Notes: generated by a model from the sequence alone, not told the origin. 64,000 bases of DNA from Stappia taiwanensis (GCF_014635285.1 NZ_BMCR01000003.1:434001-498000), one strand, 5' to 3'; positions 1 through 11,865 are shown, counted from the first letter of the stretch. Program-made: numbers and translations.

Positions 1-1317
<1,317 letters not shown>

Positions 1318-1492
1318 TCTTGTTGTTTTTCCAGGGCCGGTCTATACGGTGCGCCGCGAATGCTTGGGTGCCGCGGGCGCATCCGCGTCCGGTCGGGGGC
1401 GGATGCTGCGGTTGCCGGGCAATGATCACATGGCGGGTCCTGCAGCCGGAAGAGGCGGTTGCCGATGCGCCGAGCCAGCGGCTGTGGGGCGA

Positions 1493-2098
1493 ATGATGAC
1501 CAAGGCTCTTTTTTCCGGATGCGGCCCGGTTGCGGCTGCCGCCCTGCTTCTGACGGTGAGCCATATCCTGCCCGTTTCCGCCGAAAGCCCGGAAAACCTG
1601 CCGAAGGATGCTCCGGCAAGTGCTGCGGCCGCGACGCCAGAAGCTGCCCTGTCGAAGGCCCAGGCTGAACTGGACACCGCCTGGCGGGCGCTGGAGCCGC
1701 TCGGCTTTTCCGCTGGCCTCTTCGTCGAAGCGGGCAGTGTCGTCGGCTATGGCGCCTATGTGCCGCGCGCCAAGGCCAGCTTCGCCCCCACCGACACCCT
1801 GGTCGTCTATGCCCAGCCGGTCGGCTATGGCTATCGGGAAACGGAGACGGGCTATGGCATCCGGCTGACCGCCGATTACACCCTGCTCACCCCGTCCGGA
1901 CAGGTTCTGGCGGAGGAAAAGGGATTTGCCCGCCTCACGTCCGACAGCCGGGAGAAGCGCCGCGAGCTTTACATCACGCTGCGGCTCGGCTTCGACGGCC
2001 TGCGCCCCGGCGCGTACACGCTGCTCGCCCGGATCAACGACGCGGTCAGCGGCAAGTCCGGCGAGTTGTCGCTGCCCTTCACCGTCACGGCCGAGTAG
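1493..2098 (+). CDS. exported protein of unknown function
   Basis: This is a protein of about 201 residues that I do not recognise. The start is one of two adjacent ATGs (1493 or 1496). Earlier in-frame starts give a low-complexity Gly/Arg leader that looks non-coding. The N-terminus is a Sec-type signal peptide with a hydrophobic stretch and a probable cut after PVSA. After an Ala/Pro-rich segment comes a mature domain rich in beta-strand-like sequence with many Tyr and Gly (GYGAYVPR, GYGYRETETGYG), ending in a fold that looks immunoglobulin-like (LRPGAYTLLARINDAVSGKS). It is probably periplasmic. It converges with the vWA gene, with 7 bases between the two stops. Confidence 0.7.
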   Translation: MMTKALFSGCGPVAAAALLLTVSHILPVSAESPENLPKDAPASAAAATPEAALSKAQAELDTAWRALEPLGFSAGLFVEAGSVVGYGAYVPRAKASFAPTDTLVVYAQPVGYGYRETETGYGIRLTADYTLLTPSGQVLAEEKGFARLTSDSREKRRELYITLRLGFDGLRPGAYTLLARINDAVSGKSGELSLPFTVTAE

Positions 2099-2105
2099 CC
2101 AGACC

Positions 2106-3743
2106 CTAGCGCGCCAGCCGCAGCTTGCTGATCTCGTCGGCAATCCGCTTGAACGCCTCGACCAGATCGTTGTTGGACTTGGCCTCGAACGCCATGTTCG
2201 GCGAGGTGGCGCAGTTGCGCATCATCTTCACCGTGTCCCGGTCGCTGATCCGGAAGGCGACGGTGTAGATCGAAACCCCGTCCGCCTTGGCGTTCTCGCA
2301 GGTCAGCGCCGTGCGTTCGTCCATTTTTCGCTCGATTTCCCAGCGTTGGTCGACACCGCGGCCAAGACGTTGCTCCGCGCCATAGCCATAGGCTTCCGGG
2401 CGGGTCCGGTTGAACGTGTACTGGTTGGTATAGGTGTTTTGCCCGTCGGTCATGACGATCAGGATGCGCACATGCTCGTTGTCGCTGGTCTCGTCCTTTT
2501 CACGTCCGGAGGTGAAGGGCGCGCCCGGCGTCAGCATCCGCCAGCCCCAGACCGTGCCCTGTTGGATGTTGGTGTTGCCGGTGGCCTTCATCTTCTTCAG
2601 GCCGGCATAGATTGTGCTTTCTTTGTCGGTCAGATTGGTGACGGGGGCGGTGCGGCAGTTGTAGTTCGGGCCCTTGGTGTAGCTGTTGCCGTAGCTCCGG
2701 GGCTGGTTCCGGTATTTGCAGAGCCGCTTCTGGGCATATTCCGGGCGGGTCATGCCGCTGTTCTTGTAAGCTCTTTTGACGGAGGTCGTGCAGGCGCCCT
2801 TGTCTTCATCGAGATAGAAGTTGGTGAATTTGCCCTTATAGTCGCCCTGGTTTTTTTCCCTTAGTGGCTCGGCGGGGGCGAACTGCGGCACGAACAAGGT
2901 GGCGGGATCGTCCCTGGTCGGCGCCGCGTCGGTGACGTCATACGGCATCGGTCGGGCCTCGACACAGCCGAGCCAGTCCGTGTGCTTGAGCTGCTTGAAC
3001 AGGGTGAAGCGGCTGGGCCGGCCGTTGATGAAATACCGCTGGTCGAACTCGTTCGGGTCCGGGGTGCCATCGGCGCGGGTCTCGAAATTGGTCCAGTGGA
3101 TCGGCGAGCGCCCCTCCCGGTCCATCCAGTCTTCCGACGCGCTCTCCTTGCCGATGTTGACGAAGGAGGTGAAAGGCACCAGCCCGATCTTGACCCGGTC
3201 GCGCCGGTCGCCGGTCTTGTTGATCTCGAACAGGGTTTCGGCAAGGTCCTTGCCGGCATTTTTCAAGGTGGTCAGCTTGCTGCCGCGCATGGAGCCAGAG
3301 TTGTCGAGCACCATCACCACATCGAAGGTGGCCTTGCCGACCACGGTTTGCGAGCGCACCGAAACATCCAGGGTATCATTCCCGAAGAAGCTGCCGAACA
3401 GGGCCGGCACCTTCTCCCGGCCGATCACCGTCACCACGCCCTTGACCACGGAAACCTCCACCTCGACGTTTCCGCCGTGCTGGGGAATGTAGGTGGAGTT
3501 GAAGTAGCGGGTCGCGTTCTCCCTGATCGCGTCCTCGGAAAGGCCGTCCGAATCGTAGTTCGCCGCCAGCGCTGCCGCATCCACCGCCGCCTGCAGCCGG
3601 GCCTTGGTGCTGTGGCCACGGCCAAAGTCCAGCCCGGCGCCAACGATCAGGATCAGGAAGGCTGCCACCAGCGCCAGCATGATGACCAGCGCGCCGGAGC
3701 GATCGTCAGCGAATTTCGAGAGGAGACGCCTGAATTTTCTCAT
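2106..3743 (-). CDS. TadG-like pilus-assembly protein with von Willebrand A domain
   Basis: 545 residues. The ATG at 3743 was chosen because it gives the typical TadE/TadG N-terminus: a short basic stretch (MRKFRRLL), DDRSGA, one transmembrane helix, then DFGRGHSTKARLQAAVDAAALAA. A vWA domain follows with a MIDAS motif DNSGSMRGS and a later MTDGQNTY strand. The long middle insertion is rich in Tyr, Asn and Cys. Proteins of this type sit in the inner membrane and are linked to Flp/Tad pilus biogenesis or envelope adhesion. No other tad or flp gene lies in the window, so it stands alone here. No clear Shine-Dalgarno precedes the start. Confidence 0.85.
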   Translation of the reverse strand: MRKFRRLLSKFADDRSGALVIMLALVAAFLILIVGAGLDFGRGHSTKARLQAAVDAAALAANYDSDGLSEDAIRENATRYFNSTYIPQHGGNVEVEVSVVKGVVTVIGREKVPALFGSFFGNDTLDVSVRSQTVVGKATFDVVMVLDNSGSMRGSKLTTLKNAGKDLAETLFEINKTGDRRDRVKIGLVPFTSFVNIGKESASEDWMDREGRSPIHWTNFETRADGTPDPNEFDQRYFINGRPSRFTLFKQLKHTDWLGCVEARPMPYDVTDAAPTRDDPATLFVPQFAPAEPLREKNQGDYKGKFTNFYLDEDKGACTTSVKRAYKNSGMTRPEYAQKRLCKYRNQPRSYGNSYTKGPNYNCRTAPVTNLTDKESTIYAGLKKMKATGNTNIQQGTVWGWRMLTPGAPFTSGREKDETSDNEHVRILIVMTDGQNTYTNQYTFNRTRPEAYGYGAEQRLGRGVDQRWEIERKMDERTALTCENAKADGVSIYTVAFRISDRDTVKMMRNCATSPNMAFEAKSNNDLVEAFKRIADEISKLRLAR

Positions 3744-3880
3744 GGAAGGAGTGCTAGAGCGAACTGTTTTAAAAAGAGTTTCCGCAGCTTGAACGATTGG
3801 CTCGACCGTCCTCGCCAGCACCCATTCATGCCGCGCTCACCGGTAACCGTATCGACGAAAAAAACCGGATAAGAAGGTCA

Positions 3881-3909
3881 TTGACAGGGCAGGGGCACCA
3901 TCCTACATG
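3881..3909 (+). promoter_or_regulatory. probable sigma-70 promoter of groESL
   Basis: A perfect -35 hexamer TTGACA (3881-3886) is followed after 17 bases by TACATG (3904-3909) as a -10. The predicted start point falls just before the CIRCE element, which is the usual arrangement for HrcA repression. Confidence 0.55.
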
Positions 3910-3919
3910 TGCAGCGCTG

Positions 3920-3946
3920 TTAGCACTCTCATTGAAGGAGTGCCAA
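3920..3946 (+). promoter_or_regulatory. CIRCE element (HrcA operator) upstream of groES
   Basis: The left arm TTAGCACTC (3920-3928), a 9-base spacer and the right arm GAGTGCCAA (3938-3946) match the CIRCE consensus with one mismatch in the inverted repeat. CIRCE is bound by the HrcA repressor, which controls groE operons. It lies about 80 bases before the groES start in the 5' untranslated leader. Confidence 0.95.
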
Positions 3947-4027
3947 CGTGGTCTGCGGTCGCCCCGTTGCGGTTTTCATGCAACGGGGGATGAGTACCAC
4001 GCTGGCCAGGAAAGGAAAGAGCACGTC

Positions 4028-4315
4028 ATGAAGTTCCGCCCTTTGCATGATCGCGTCGTTGTCCGCCGCGTCGATTCCGAGGAAAAGACCGCTGGTGGGA
4101 TCATCATTCCGGACACCGCCAAGGAAAAGCCGCAGGAAGGCGAGATCGTCGCTGTTGGCGCCGGCGCCCGGAAGGACAGCGGCGAGCTGATCGCGCTGGA
4201 CGTCAAGGCCGGCGACCGCGTGCTGTTTGGCAAGTGGTCCGGCACCGAAGTCAAGATTGACGGCGAAGACCTTCTGATCATGAAGGAATCCGACATCATG
4301 GGCGTGATCGGCTAA
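4028..4315 (+). CDS. groES: co-chaperonin GroES (10 kDa)
   Basis: 95 residues, the normal GroES length. It starts [14 protein letters not shown], carries the mobile-loop region ([18 protein letters not shown]) and ends in a short hydrophobic tail. The ATG at 4028 follows GGAAAGGA; an upstream extension of the frame is rejected because the family starts here. GroES caps the GroEL ring in the cytoplasm during protein folding. It forms an operon with groEL 156 bases downstream and is controlled by the CIRCE element upstream. Confidence 0.98.
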   Translation: MKFRPLHDRVVVRRVDSEEKTAGGIIIPDTAKEKPQEGEIVAVGAGARKDSGELIALDVKAGDRVLFGKWSGTEVKIDGEDLLIMKESDIMGVIG

Positions 4316-4399
4316 GCACCGAAACGCTCTTGCCGCCGGGCTTGGGGCACCGTTGATGTGCGCTCGTTTCTCGGCCTCGCCACTTTAGCGCGGGGCTGA

Positions 4400-6121
<1,722 letters not shown>

Positions 6122-6150
6122 GAAGTCCTGCATCCAGCTATGCTTCGTGG

Positions 6151-6177
6151 AAGGGGTGGCCTTTGGCCGCCCCTTTT
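6151..6177 (+). terminator. factor-independent terminator of groESL
   Basis: A 9-bp stem (GGGGTGGCC with GGCCGCCCC, one T-G wobble) closes a TTT loop at 6153-6173 and is followed by TTTT. It lies just after groEL. Confidence 0.85.
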
Positions 6178-6219
6178 GCATGAACGCCCCGGAACCAGCA
6201 ACGTTCAAGGAACCTCAAA

Positions 6220-6432
6220 ATGACCCGCGATACGGTGGAACGCATCGAGCGGCTCGAGGAGCAGGCCGCGCATCAGGAGCGCACGATCGAGGACCTCAAC
6301 GAGGTGATCACCGCCCAGGCCCGTCAACTCGACGCGCTCGCCCGCAAGGTGGCGGCGCTGGCCGAGCATGTGGATGAGCTTGAGGACCTGTCGGTGTCCC
6401 AGGCGCCGGTGACCCGCCCGCCGCACTACTGA
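6220..6432 (+). CDS. slyX: SlyX family protein
   Basis: 70 residues. The protein is one long heptad-patterned coiled coil (RIERLEEQAAHQERTIEDLN) with a short tail ending PPHY, which is the SlyX family pattern and length. The molecular role of SlyX is not established. The gene lies between the groEL terminator and an MFS transporter gene and has its own start at 6220. Confidence 0.85.
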   Translation: MTRDTVERIERLEEQAAHQERTIEDLNEVITAQARQLDALARKVAALAEHVDELEDLSVSQAPVTRPPHY

Positions 6433-6541
6433 GGGGGCCGGCGCTTCGGTCGCCGTCGGATCGTGGCGGTCGAAGCGGGAAAACGGCGGGCGCGATAACA
6501 TCGTCTTGCGCCGCGCCGGGCGATCCCGCTAACTGGCTGAC

Positions 6542-7849
6542 ATGGTCCAGATTCTTCCCGTCGCCGCTCTTCTCGCCGGCTCCGCCCTGTTGCTCTTGGC
6601 GGGCGGTCTGCATGGCCTGCTGTTGCCCTTGCGCGGCTCGGCGGAGGGGTTCTCCGATACCTCGCTCGGCCTCCTCGGCACCGGCTGGGCCATCGGTTAT
6701 GTCGCCGGCTGCCTGATGACGCCGATCATCGTCAGTCGGGTCGGGCATATCCGCTCCTTCGGTGTGTTTTGTTCCCTCGCGGCCATCGTCGTCCTGCTCA
6801 ACCTGCTGATCCTGCATCCGGCGGGCTGGATTCCCTTGCGGGCGGTTTCCGGTTTCTGCTTCGCCGGCGCGGCGATGGTGGTCGAAAGCTGGCTGAACGA
6901 GCGGGCCACCCCGGAGAGCCGTGGCCGGATCTTCGGCCTCTACACCATGATCAATCTGGGTGCGACCACCGCCGGTCAGATGCTGCTGATCATGGGCGAT
7001 CCGGCCGGCTATTTCTTCTTCGTGCTGGGCTCGATCGTCTATTCCATGGCGCTGCTGCCCACGGCCCTTTCGACGGCGGCCGCGCCGACGCCGCTGGCGC
7101 AGGCCCGGCTCGACCTCAAGGCCCTGTGGCACAACTCTCCGGTGGCGGTGACGGGCGTGTTCCTGGTGGGCATTTCCAACAGCGCCTTCGGGACCCTTGG
7201 CGCGGTCTACGGGCGCCAGATCGGGCTGTCGGTCACCAGCATCGCCAGCATGATGTCGATTGCGCTGCTCGCCGGCGCCTTGATCCAGCTTCCCATCGGC
7301 ATGCTGTCCGACCGCATGGACCGCCGCTTCGTGCTGATCGGCCTGGCCGCCTGCGGCTGCCTGATCGGCGCCCTGCTCAGCCTGGGATCGGGCTTCCCGG
7401 TGGCCTTGACCATCGCCCTCGTCGGGGCCTTCGGCGGCATGGTCTATTCCATGTATCCGGTGATCGTCGCCCATGCCAACGACCACTCCCCGCCGGGCGA
7501 GTTCCTGAAAACGAGCGGCGGCCTGCTGCTTCTGTTCGGCGCCGGCTCGGTGGTCGGCCCGCTGCTGGCGGCGATCCTGATGACCGTCACCACGCCGAGC
7601 GGCCTGTTCGGCGTGACCTCCGCCGCCCATGGTACGATCATCGCCTTTACGCTCTGGCGCATCACCCAGCGCAAGGCGGTGGCACCGGAAGAGCGGGAGG
7701 ACTTCGTCGCCATGGCCTCGGCGACCCGGTTCTCGACACCCGAAGCCCTGTCGCTCGATCCGCGCGCGGAGGAGGAGCTGGAGGACGACAGCGCCGATTT
7801 GCCCGACCAGCCGGAGGAGACGCTGTCGCAGCGTCCGGCATGCACGTGA
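6542..7849 (+). CDS. MFS transporter
   Basis: 435 residues with about 12 hydrophobic helices in two halves and a charged C-terminal tail of about 50 residues (EEELEDDSAD). An MFS-type loop occurs between helices 2 and 3 (SRVGHIRSF), and LSDRMDRRFVL is its counterpart in the second half, which is the standard major facilitator pattern. It resembles the YcaD-like group of uptake or efflux carriers. The substrate cannot be read from sequence. The gene converges with the beta-propeller gene 31 bases downstream. Confidence 0.88.
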   Translation: MVQILPVAALLAGSALLLLAGGLHGLLLPLRGSAEGFSDTSLGLLGTGWAIGYVAGCLMTPIIVSRVGHIRSFGVFCSLAAIVVLLNLLILHPAGWIPLRAVSGFCFAGAAMVVESWLNERATPESRGRIFGLYTMINLGATTAGQMLLIMGDPAGYFFFVLGSIVYSMALLPTALSTAAAPTPLAQARLDLKALWHNSPVAVTGVFLVGISNSAFGTLGAVYGRQIGLSVTSIASMMSIALLAGALIQLPIGMLSDRMDRRFVLIGLAACGCLIGALLSLGSGFPVALTIALVGAFGGMVYSMYPVIVAHANDHSPPGEFLKTSGGLLLLFGAGSVVGPLLAAILMTVTTPSGLFGVTSAAHGTIIAFTLWRITQRKAVAPEEREDFVAMASATRFSTPEALSLDPRAEEELEDDSADLPDQPEETLSQRPACT

Positions 7850-7880
7850 GCCCAATGGCGATCGGCTGCTGGCCCGCCGG

Positions 7881-9146
7881 TTAGTCGCCTTCGTACCAGA
7901 TGCGGTAAAGCGCGCCGGCGCGGTCGTCGGAGACCAGCAGCGAGCCATCCGGCAACTGCGCCACATCCACTGGCCGGCCGAGATAGGAGCCGCTTTCATC
8001 GAGCCAGCCTTCGGCGAAGGGCACCGTTTCGGCGCTGCCATCCTCGGCAATGGCGGTGAACATCACCCGCGCGCCGACCGGCGTCGTCCGGTTCCAGGAG
8101 CCGTGCTGGGCGGAAAAGATGCCGCCGCGATAGCGCTCGGGAAACATCTTTCCGGTGTAGAAGCTCATGCCGAGATCCGCCGCATGGGCGATGGTCTCGA
8201 CCGCCGGCATCACCACGTCCTCGGGCACCGTGTCGGCGGCGTATTCGTGGGTGCGCACCGCGCCACCACCATACCAGGGAAAGCCGAAATGCTGGCCCGG
8301 CGCTGTCTGCCGGTTGATTTCCCCGGGCGGAATGTCGTCGCCCATGCGGTCGACCTGATTGTCGGTGAACCACAGCTCGCCGGTCTCGGGATGAAAATCA
8401 TGGCCGACCGAGTTGCGGATGCCCCGGGTGAAGACCTCGCGGCCACTGCCATCCCGGTTGAGGCGGATGATGCCGCCAATGCCGGTCTTGTCGTAGAGCG
8501 CGAGTTTGCGGCGCGGGGGCACATTGTAGGGCTGGCCCAGGGAGATGTAGAGCCGGTCGTCGGGGCCGACGCGGCAGACCCGGGCGGAGTGATTGCGGCT
8601 CTCCTCCGATGGCGGGATCAGCTCCCCCTTTTGCACAATGACGGTTGCCGGCGGATCGCCCGCGTCACCAATCGTTCCGGCACCGGCAAAGCCGAGAACC
8701 CGGTTCTGCTCGACCACGTAAAGAACCCCATCGGGCGCGAAGCAGACCCCATTGGGGATGACGAAATCGACCGCCGGGGCAAATTGCCGGACCGTGTCGG
8801 CCCGCTGGTCCTTGTCTTGGTCGGTCACCACCCAGACCCGGTCGCCCCGGGTGCCGACAAAGACGTGGGTCCCCTCCGGCGCCACCGCCAGATGCCGGGC
8901 TCGGGGCACCAGTGCATAGACATCGATCCGGAATCCGTCGGGCAGGGTGATGCGGTCAAGGATCGCGCGCAGGCGCTCAAGACGTGCCGCGTCCTGAGCG
9001 ACGGTTTCGCCCCTTGGCGCGGGCGCCGCATCCACCGGCACTCCCGCGCCCGGAGCCAGCATCAGCGCCGCCATCAGCGTGAGAGCGGTCAGGCATCGTC
9101 TGGGGCCGGACAAAGAGGCGCTGAAGAGACGCGAGGATACGGGCAT
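7881..9146 (-). CDS. periplasmic sorbosone dehydrogenase-like / PQQ-dependent sugar dehydrogenase-like beta-propeller
   Basis: 421 residues. The ATG at 9146 has a GGGAGG site just upstream; earlier starts are not supported. A signal peptide with a hydrophobic core near residues 19-35 is followed by a six-bladed propeller of the soluble glucose/sorbosone dehydrogenase family: LPDGFRIDVYA, RHLAVAPEGTHVFVGTR, NSVGHDFHPETGELWFTDN, and a final blade LPDGSLLVSDDRAGALYRIWY. The family oxidises aldoses or sorbosone in the periplasm using PQQ, but many members have unknown substrates. No pqq genes are in the window. Confidence 0.85.
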   Translation of the reverse strand: MPVSSRLFSASLSGPRRCLTALTLMAALMLAPGAGVPVDAAPAPRGETVAQDAARLERLRAILDRITLPDGFRIDVYALVPRARHLAVAPEGTHVFVGTRGDRVWVVTDQDKDQRADTVRQFAPAVDFVIPNGVCFAPDGVLYVVEQNRVLGFAGAGTIGDAGDPPATVIVQKGELIPPSEESRNHSARVCRVGPDDRLYISLGQPYNVPPRRKLALYDKTGIGGIIRLNRDGSGREVFTRGIRNSVGHDFHPETGELWFTDNQVDRMGDDIPPGEINRQTAPGQHFGFPWYGGGAVRTHEYAADTVPEDVVMPAVETIAHAADLGMSFYTGKMFPERYRGGIFSAQHGSWNRTTPVGARVMFTAIAEDGSAETVPFAEGWLDESGSYLGRPVDVAQLPDGSLLVSDDRAGALYRIWYEGD

Positions 9147-9493
9147 GACGGAACCTCCCTTGTGGGCGCGGGCGGGTGGCCCGGGGCGTGCCTGCCGGAT
9201 GCGTGGGCAAGGGCAGACGGGAAGTGTAGCCCATGGCCTCCCGGTGCGCATGTGGCGCGCGCGGCGCCGGTGTGTCCCGGCCGGTCCTGGAGGGTAAAAT
9301 TGCCCGCTTGCCCTGCTTCCGCCACCGTGGCATAAGAAGCCGTCATCAAGAGAAGGGCTGGCGCCCTCGCCAACCTGCCCGACCGGGCAAGGTGGTCTCC
9401 CTCAACCGGGGATGTGGCCGGGAAACCGGCAACGAAACGGTCGACTTTGTCTCTCGCGCCAGTCCTCCTCGGGAAACCGATGGAGGATTTTTC
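9147..9493. other. 347-base divergent intergenic region
   Basis: This lies between the propeller gene (minus) and a small orphan gene (plus). The only signal I see is a weak plus-strand promoter candidate: TTGCCC at 9308-9313, a 17-base spacer, then CATAAG at 9331-9336. No convincing coding frame or repeat was seen. Confidence 0.4.
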
Positions 9494-9829
9494 ATGCTCG
9501 GTCTTCGCCAACGTCTCCAGCCGGAGGCTGACGCCCGCACGCCGCTTGCGCGGGAACAGGCAGAGCCGGTCTCGTCTTCCGAGCCGTTGTCGTTTCTGGA
9601 GTTACGGGTGCTGGCCGTTGGGGCGCTGGTGCGGCTGCGGATGCCCCGGGCCGGCCGGGTCGCGCCCCCGCTGGCGGCGACAGAGCGGCTGGCGCGGCTG
9701 GAGCGGCTGCAAACGCTGTGGATGTCCGGCTGCCGGCAGGTGATCGATGAGGGGCTCTTCCATGACATCGCCCATCGCCACCCCACTGTGGCCCGGAGCG
9801 TTCGCGCCCGGGTCGAAAGCCGCCCGTAA
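9494..9829 (+). CDS. small hypothetical protein
   Basis: 111 residues, not recognised. The ATG at 9494 is preceded at a good distance by a clear GGAGG (9482-9486), which is the main support for a real gene. The first half is polar and low in complexity (QRLQPEADARTPLAREQAEP). The second half is an amphipathic, Leu/Arg-rich helical region (FLELRVLAVGALVRLRMPRAG, then ERLARLERLQTLWMSGCRQV). It has no signal peptide and no known domain. It may be a small cytoplasmic helical protein. It converges with the copper chaperone gene. Confidence 0.55.
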   Translation: MLGLRQRLQPEADARTPLAREQAEPVSSSEPLSFLELRVLAVGALVRLRMPRAGRVAPPLAATERLARLERLQTLWMSGCRQVIDEGLFHDIAHRHPTVARSVRARVESRP

Positions 9830-9898
9830 GGCGGAGGTGGGCAGTGGGGCGAACGGGGCCGGGCACCAGGCTTGCTGGCGCCCGTGCCGTGACGGCGA

Positions 9899-10096
9899 TC
9901 AGGCCGGGGTAACGTCGTAGCCTGCCGCCTCGATGGCCTGCATCAGCTCCTTCTGCGGGCGCACGCTCTGGATTTCGGCGATGCCCCGCTCAAGGTCGAT
10001 CTCGGCCGTGGAGGTGGGATCGGCGGCGGAGAGGGCCTTGGCGACGGCGGATACACAGCCGGAACAGGCCATGCCTTCGATTTTCAGGGTGATCAT
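9899..10096 (-). CDS. heavy-metal-associated domain protein (CopZ-like copper chaperone)
   Basis: 65 residues forming a single HMA domain. It begins MITLKIEGMACSGC, with the GMxCxxC metal-binding motif at residues 8-13, and ends in the usual helix (QKELMQAIEAAGYDV). The ATG at 10096 is used because the family starts directly with this strand. Such proteins carry Cu(I) to P-type ATPases or regulators. No ATPase or CueR-type regulator is adjacent, so the partner must be elsewhere. Confidence 0.9.
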   Translation of the reverse strand: MITLKIEGMACSGCVSAVAKALSAADPTSTAEIDLERGIAEIQSVRPQKELMQAIEAAGYDVTPA

Positions 10097-10308
10097 GTCG
10101 CTTCCACACTGGTTGCTGTAAGGTGGGAGGTATCCTGAGCCTTTCCGCAACTGGAAGGTCAAGCACGCACAAATGCGGACCGTATCTGTGCACAAGACGG
10201 GTACGGGGGCCGGCGGGAGGGAGCTTGAACGGCTGGAGATTCGGCAGAATCAGCGTATTCAGGCAGTATTGTATCTGGGCATGATTCGGCTGGAGCCGAC
10301 GGAAAAGC

Positions 10309-11865
10309 ATGGCGCGCGCGACAGGCATCTTCATTTTTCTCTGCATGGTGATCATCGCCGGGTCTGTGGCGGCGATGCTGATGTTTCAGTTCGCCCGGCC
10401 CGTCGGCGAGGCGTTGTCCCTCAGCCTGGCTCTTCTGTGCGCAATGGTCGTGATTCATCTGGTGTTCGCCCGTCAGCGCGAACGCAGCGATGTCAGCGAA
10501 AAAGTCGCCCAGTTGGAAGAGCGGGTGATGGAGGTCGATGAGGACATCGGCAATCTGGAAGGCCGGCTGAGCGGCATGGAAACCAGCCTGCCGCGTCGGG
10601 CCCGGGACGAAATCGACCCGCTGTTCGCCGAGGTCGAGGTTCTGGGCGGCCTGATCAAGCAGATGGCCGAGGCTATGGCCGGCATGGAAGATCGCATCGA
10701 CGAGCAGGACCGTAAGGCGCTGGAGGCACCCCCGCCCCGTTACGTCGGTTACGAAGAGGCACCGCGCGCCCTCGGCTATACCCAGCCGCCCGAGCCGGTG
10801 CACGCGCCGCACCGGGAGGAGCCTCCGGCCCCGGCGCCCCGCATGTCCGCGCCTGCGCAGGATCAGGGTTATGCGGAGCGGTCCCACGCGGACCATGGCT
10901 ATCAGGAGCGCGGTCATTCCGAACGTGGGCATCCCGAACGCGATCATGGCGAACACCGTCGTCCCGAACGCGCGCCTGGCCCGCAGGACCGCGCCGCGCG
11001 GGCGCCGAGGGAGGCCGCCCCGCCGGTCGAACGCACCCGCGTCCGGCATGGCCCGGCGCCGACGCGGCACGGTCGGCCCGATCTGGCCATGCGTCAGACC
11101 ATTCAGGAAGCGCTCGATTCCAGCCGGGTCGATCTCTACCTGCAGCCGATGGTGACCCTGCCACAGCGGCAAGTGCGCGACTATGAGGCGCTGACCCGCA
11201 TCCGCGATGCCAATGACACCATGCTGGAGCCGGTGGATTTCATCGATGAGGCGGTGCGGGCCCGGCTGATGCCGGCCATCGACAACCTGATGCTGTTTCG
11301 CGCCATCCAGGTGCTGCGGCGCCTGTCGAGCCGCAACCGGAGCTCTGGCCTGTTCGTCAATGTCTCCTCGCAGACCCTGGTGGATGAGCGGTTCTTTCCC
11401 GGGTTTCTCGACTTTCTGCGCGGTCAGGAGGGCTATGGCGAACACCTGACCTTCGAGTTCACCCAGCACGATGTGGCTGACATGGGCGCGCTCGAACATG
11501 AAAGCCTTGGCGCCCTCGCCGAACTCGGCTTCCGTTTTTCCGTCGACCGGGTGACGGATCTGCGGATGGATTTCAAGGCGTTGGCCGATGTTGGCTTCCG
11601 GTATGTCAAGGTGCATGCCAGCCGTCTGATCGGCGGCGATGCCCTGCAGGCAAGCCACATTCATCCGGCGGATTTCTCCGACCTGCTGCGCCGGTTCGGC
11701 ATGGAACTGGTCGTCGACCACATCGAGACCGAGGCACAGGCGTTGGAGGTGCTGGATCTCGAAGTGCGGATCGGTCAGGGCTACCTGTTCTCGCCGCCGC
11801 GCCCGGTCCGCCCGGAGGTGCTGCAGGGCCGCCCGCCGCGTCCGGCCCGCCGGGCGGCGGAGTAG
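10309..11865 (+). CDS. TipF-like membrane protein with degenerate EAL domain
   Basis: 518 residues. Two N-terminal transmembrane helices (about 5-25 and 36-53) are followed by a coiled coil (about 55-140), a Pro/His/Glu/Arg-rich low-complexity linker (about 140-255) and an EAL domain (about 263-505). This architecture matches Caulobacter TipF, a c-di-GMP receptor needed for flagellum assembly. In the EAL domain the YEALTR motif and NVSSQ remain, but the metal-binding DDFG is FSVDRVTD, and the later Lys-x-Asp is VKVH. Loss of these ligands suggests c-di-GMP binding or scaffolding rather than hydrolysis. It is followed by a strong terminator. Confidence 0.85.
   Translation: MARATGIFIFLCMVIIAGSVAAMLMFQFARPVGEALSLSLALLCAMVVIHLVFARQRERSDVSEKVAQLEERVMEVDEDIGNLEGRLSGMETSLPRRARDEIDPLFAEVEVLGGLIKQMAEAMAGMEDRIDEQDRKALEAPPPRYVGYEEAPRALGYTQPPEPVHAPHREEPPAPAPRMSAPAQDQGYAERSHADHGYQERGHSERGHPERDHGEHRRPERAPGPQDRAARAPREAAPPVERTRVRHGPAPTRHGRPDLAMRQTIQEALDSSRVDLYLQPMVTLPQRQVRDYEALTRIRDANDTMLEPVDFIDEAVRARLMPAIDNLMLFRAIQVLRRLSSRNRSSGLFVNVSSQTLVDERFFPGFLDFLRGQEGYGEHLTFEFTQHDVADMGALEHESLGALAELGFRFSVDRVTDLRMDFKALADVGFRYVKVHASRLIGGDALQASHIHPADFSDLLRRFGMELVVDHIETEAQALEVLDLEVRIGQGYLFSPPRPVRPEVLQGRPPRPARRAAE

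Noticed and set aside
2106..3743. Part of a complete Tad pilus locus
   Set aside because: No pilin, TadA ATPase, RcpA or CpaB gene flanks it; the neighbours are groES and an exported hypothetical protein.
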